Source: CAXXXW01 sp963665555 (GTDB lineage: Bacteria; Pseudomonadota; Alphaproteobacteria; Thalassobaculales; Thalassobaculaceae). From it: a DNA stretch of 64,000 nt. The notes beneath the pieces were generated by a model. The model did not search any database. It was not told where the DNA came from and saw only the letters and a program-made list of their open reading frames with translations. Shown in pieces: positions 63,840 to 64,000 of this stretch. The position numbers and the translations under genes were made by a program. How positions within the stretch are numbered: position 1 is the stretch's first letter; each line of letters starts with the position of its first letter. The DNA is taken from positions 124,001 through 188,000 of the forward strand of contig OY762308.1 of assembly GCA_963665555.2 (NCBI GenBank), in the 5' to 3' direction.

Positions 63840-64000
63840 GACAGGTTCCCCTCGACATCGGCGTGCTGCACTTCATCGGCGTCGGCGGCATCGGCATGAG
63901 CGGCGTCGCCGAGGTGCTGCGCAACCTCGGCTACCGCGTGCGGGGCAGCGACATCGCCGACGGCGCCGCGACGCGCCGCCTGCGCGCGGCGGGCGTCCCG
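63836..64000 (+). CDS. murC: UDP-N-acetylmuramate--L-alanine ligase, 3' end cut off by the window
   Basis: The first 55 codons, from a GTG overlapping murG by 4 bp, with ggaggagg upstream. HFIGVGGIGMSGVAEVLRNL and VRGSDIADG are the MurC N-terminal UDP-binding motifs. The rest lies beyond the window. Confidence 0.93.
   Translation, partial: MRQVPLDIGVLHFIGVGGIGMSGVAEVLRNLGYRVRGSDIADGAATRRLRAAGVP

Overview
The window is very GC-rich chromosomal DNA with strong third-position G/C bias. It most likely comes from an alphaproteobacterium of the Rhodospirillales type. Three things support this: the neighbourhood nuoKLMN-birA-coaX-rnj-mce-DUF1467, the riboflavin/nusB/thiL block followed by a proton-pumping pyrophosphatase, and rnpB placed directly in front of mraZ and the dcw (division and cell wall) cluster. 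No tRNA, 5S/16S/23S rRNA, CRISPR array or intact insertion sequence was recognised.

Layout. 1-4.2 kb: four catabolic genes (MmgE/PrpD, MaoC, acyl-CoA dehydrogenase, maleylacetate-reductase-like). 4.3-9.6 kb: nuoK, L, M and N, the membrane arm of complex I, without nuoA-J upstream. 9.6-13.6 kb: birA, coaX, ribonuclease J, methylmalonyl-CoA epimerase, DUF1467. 13.7-19.4 kb: an accessory island with an unknown gene plus a PIN protein, a nuclease/N6-adenine methylase, and a convergent DNA methyltransferase fused to an endonuclease-like domain. 19.5-31.8 kb: glutaryl-CoA dehydrogenase, then rpiB, glyA, nrdR, ribD-ribE-ribB(X)-ribH, nusB, thiL, an MFS gene and hppA. 31.9-39.7 kb: a second accessory stretch with bamE, a DUF2384/RES toxin-antitoxin pair, MFS, a duplicated tiny gene flanking a low-GC HAD-like gene, amidase, an enolase-superfamily enzyme and a DUF4258/HTH toxin-antitoxin pair. 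39.8-47.1 kb: an acyl-CoA synthetase with a complete Liv-type ABC importer. 47.1-50.5 kb: an SDR, an E1 alpha/beta dehydrogenase pair and a Fur regulator. 50.4-51.8 kb: an MFS gene. 51.9-64 kb: rnpB, mraZ, rsmH, ftsL, ftsI, murE, murF, mraY, murD, ftsW, murG and the start of murC.

How the genes work together. Many genes overlap by 4 bp (ATGA/GTGA), so translational coupling is the rule. The nuo block and hppA both build proton gradients. The riboflavin genes supply flavin for complex I and the acyl-CoA dehydrogenases. The dcw block makes lipid II and the septal synthase. The synthetase/ABC cluster looks like uptake plus CoA activation of a carboxylic or aromatic acid of unknown identity.

The best points for a second look are: a one-base frameshift in murE; the bracketed low-GC HAD-like gene at 35.1-36.05 kb; the 13.7-19.4 kb defence-like island; a LexA-type GTTC-N7-GTTC box between rnpB and mraZ; a RibB whose GTP cyclohydrolase II-like domain has lost its zinc cysteines; and an SDR without its catalytic tyrosine. 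All function calls come from reading the sequence by eye, with no database search.
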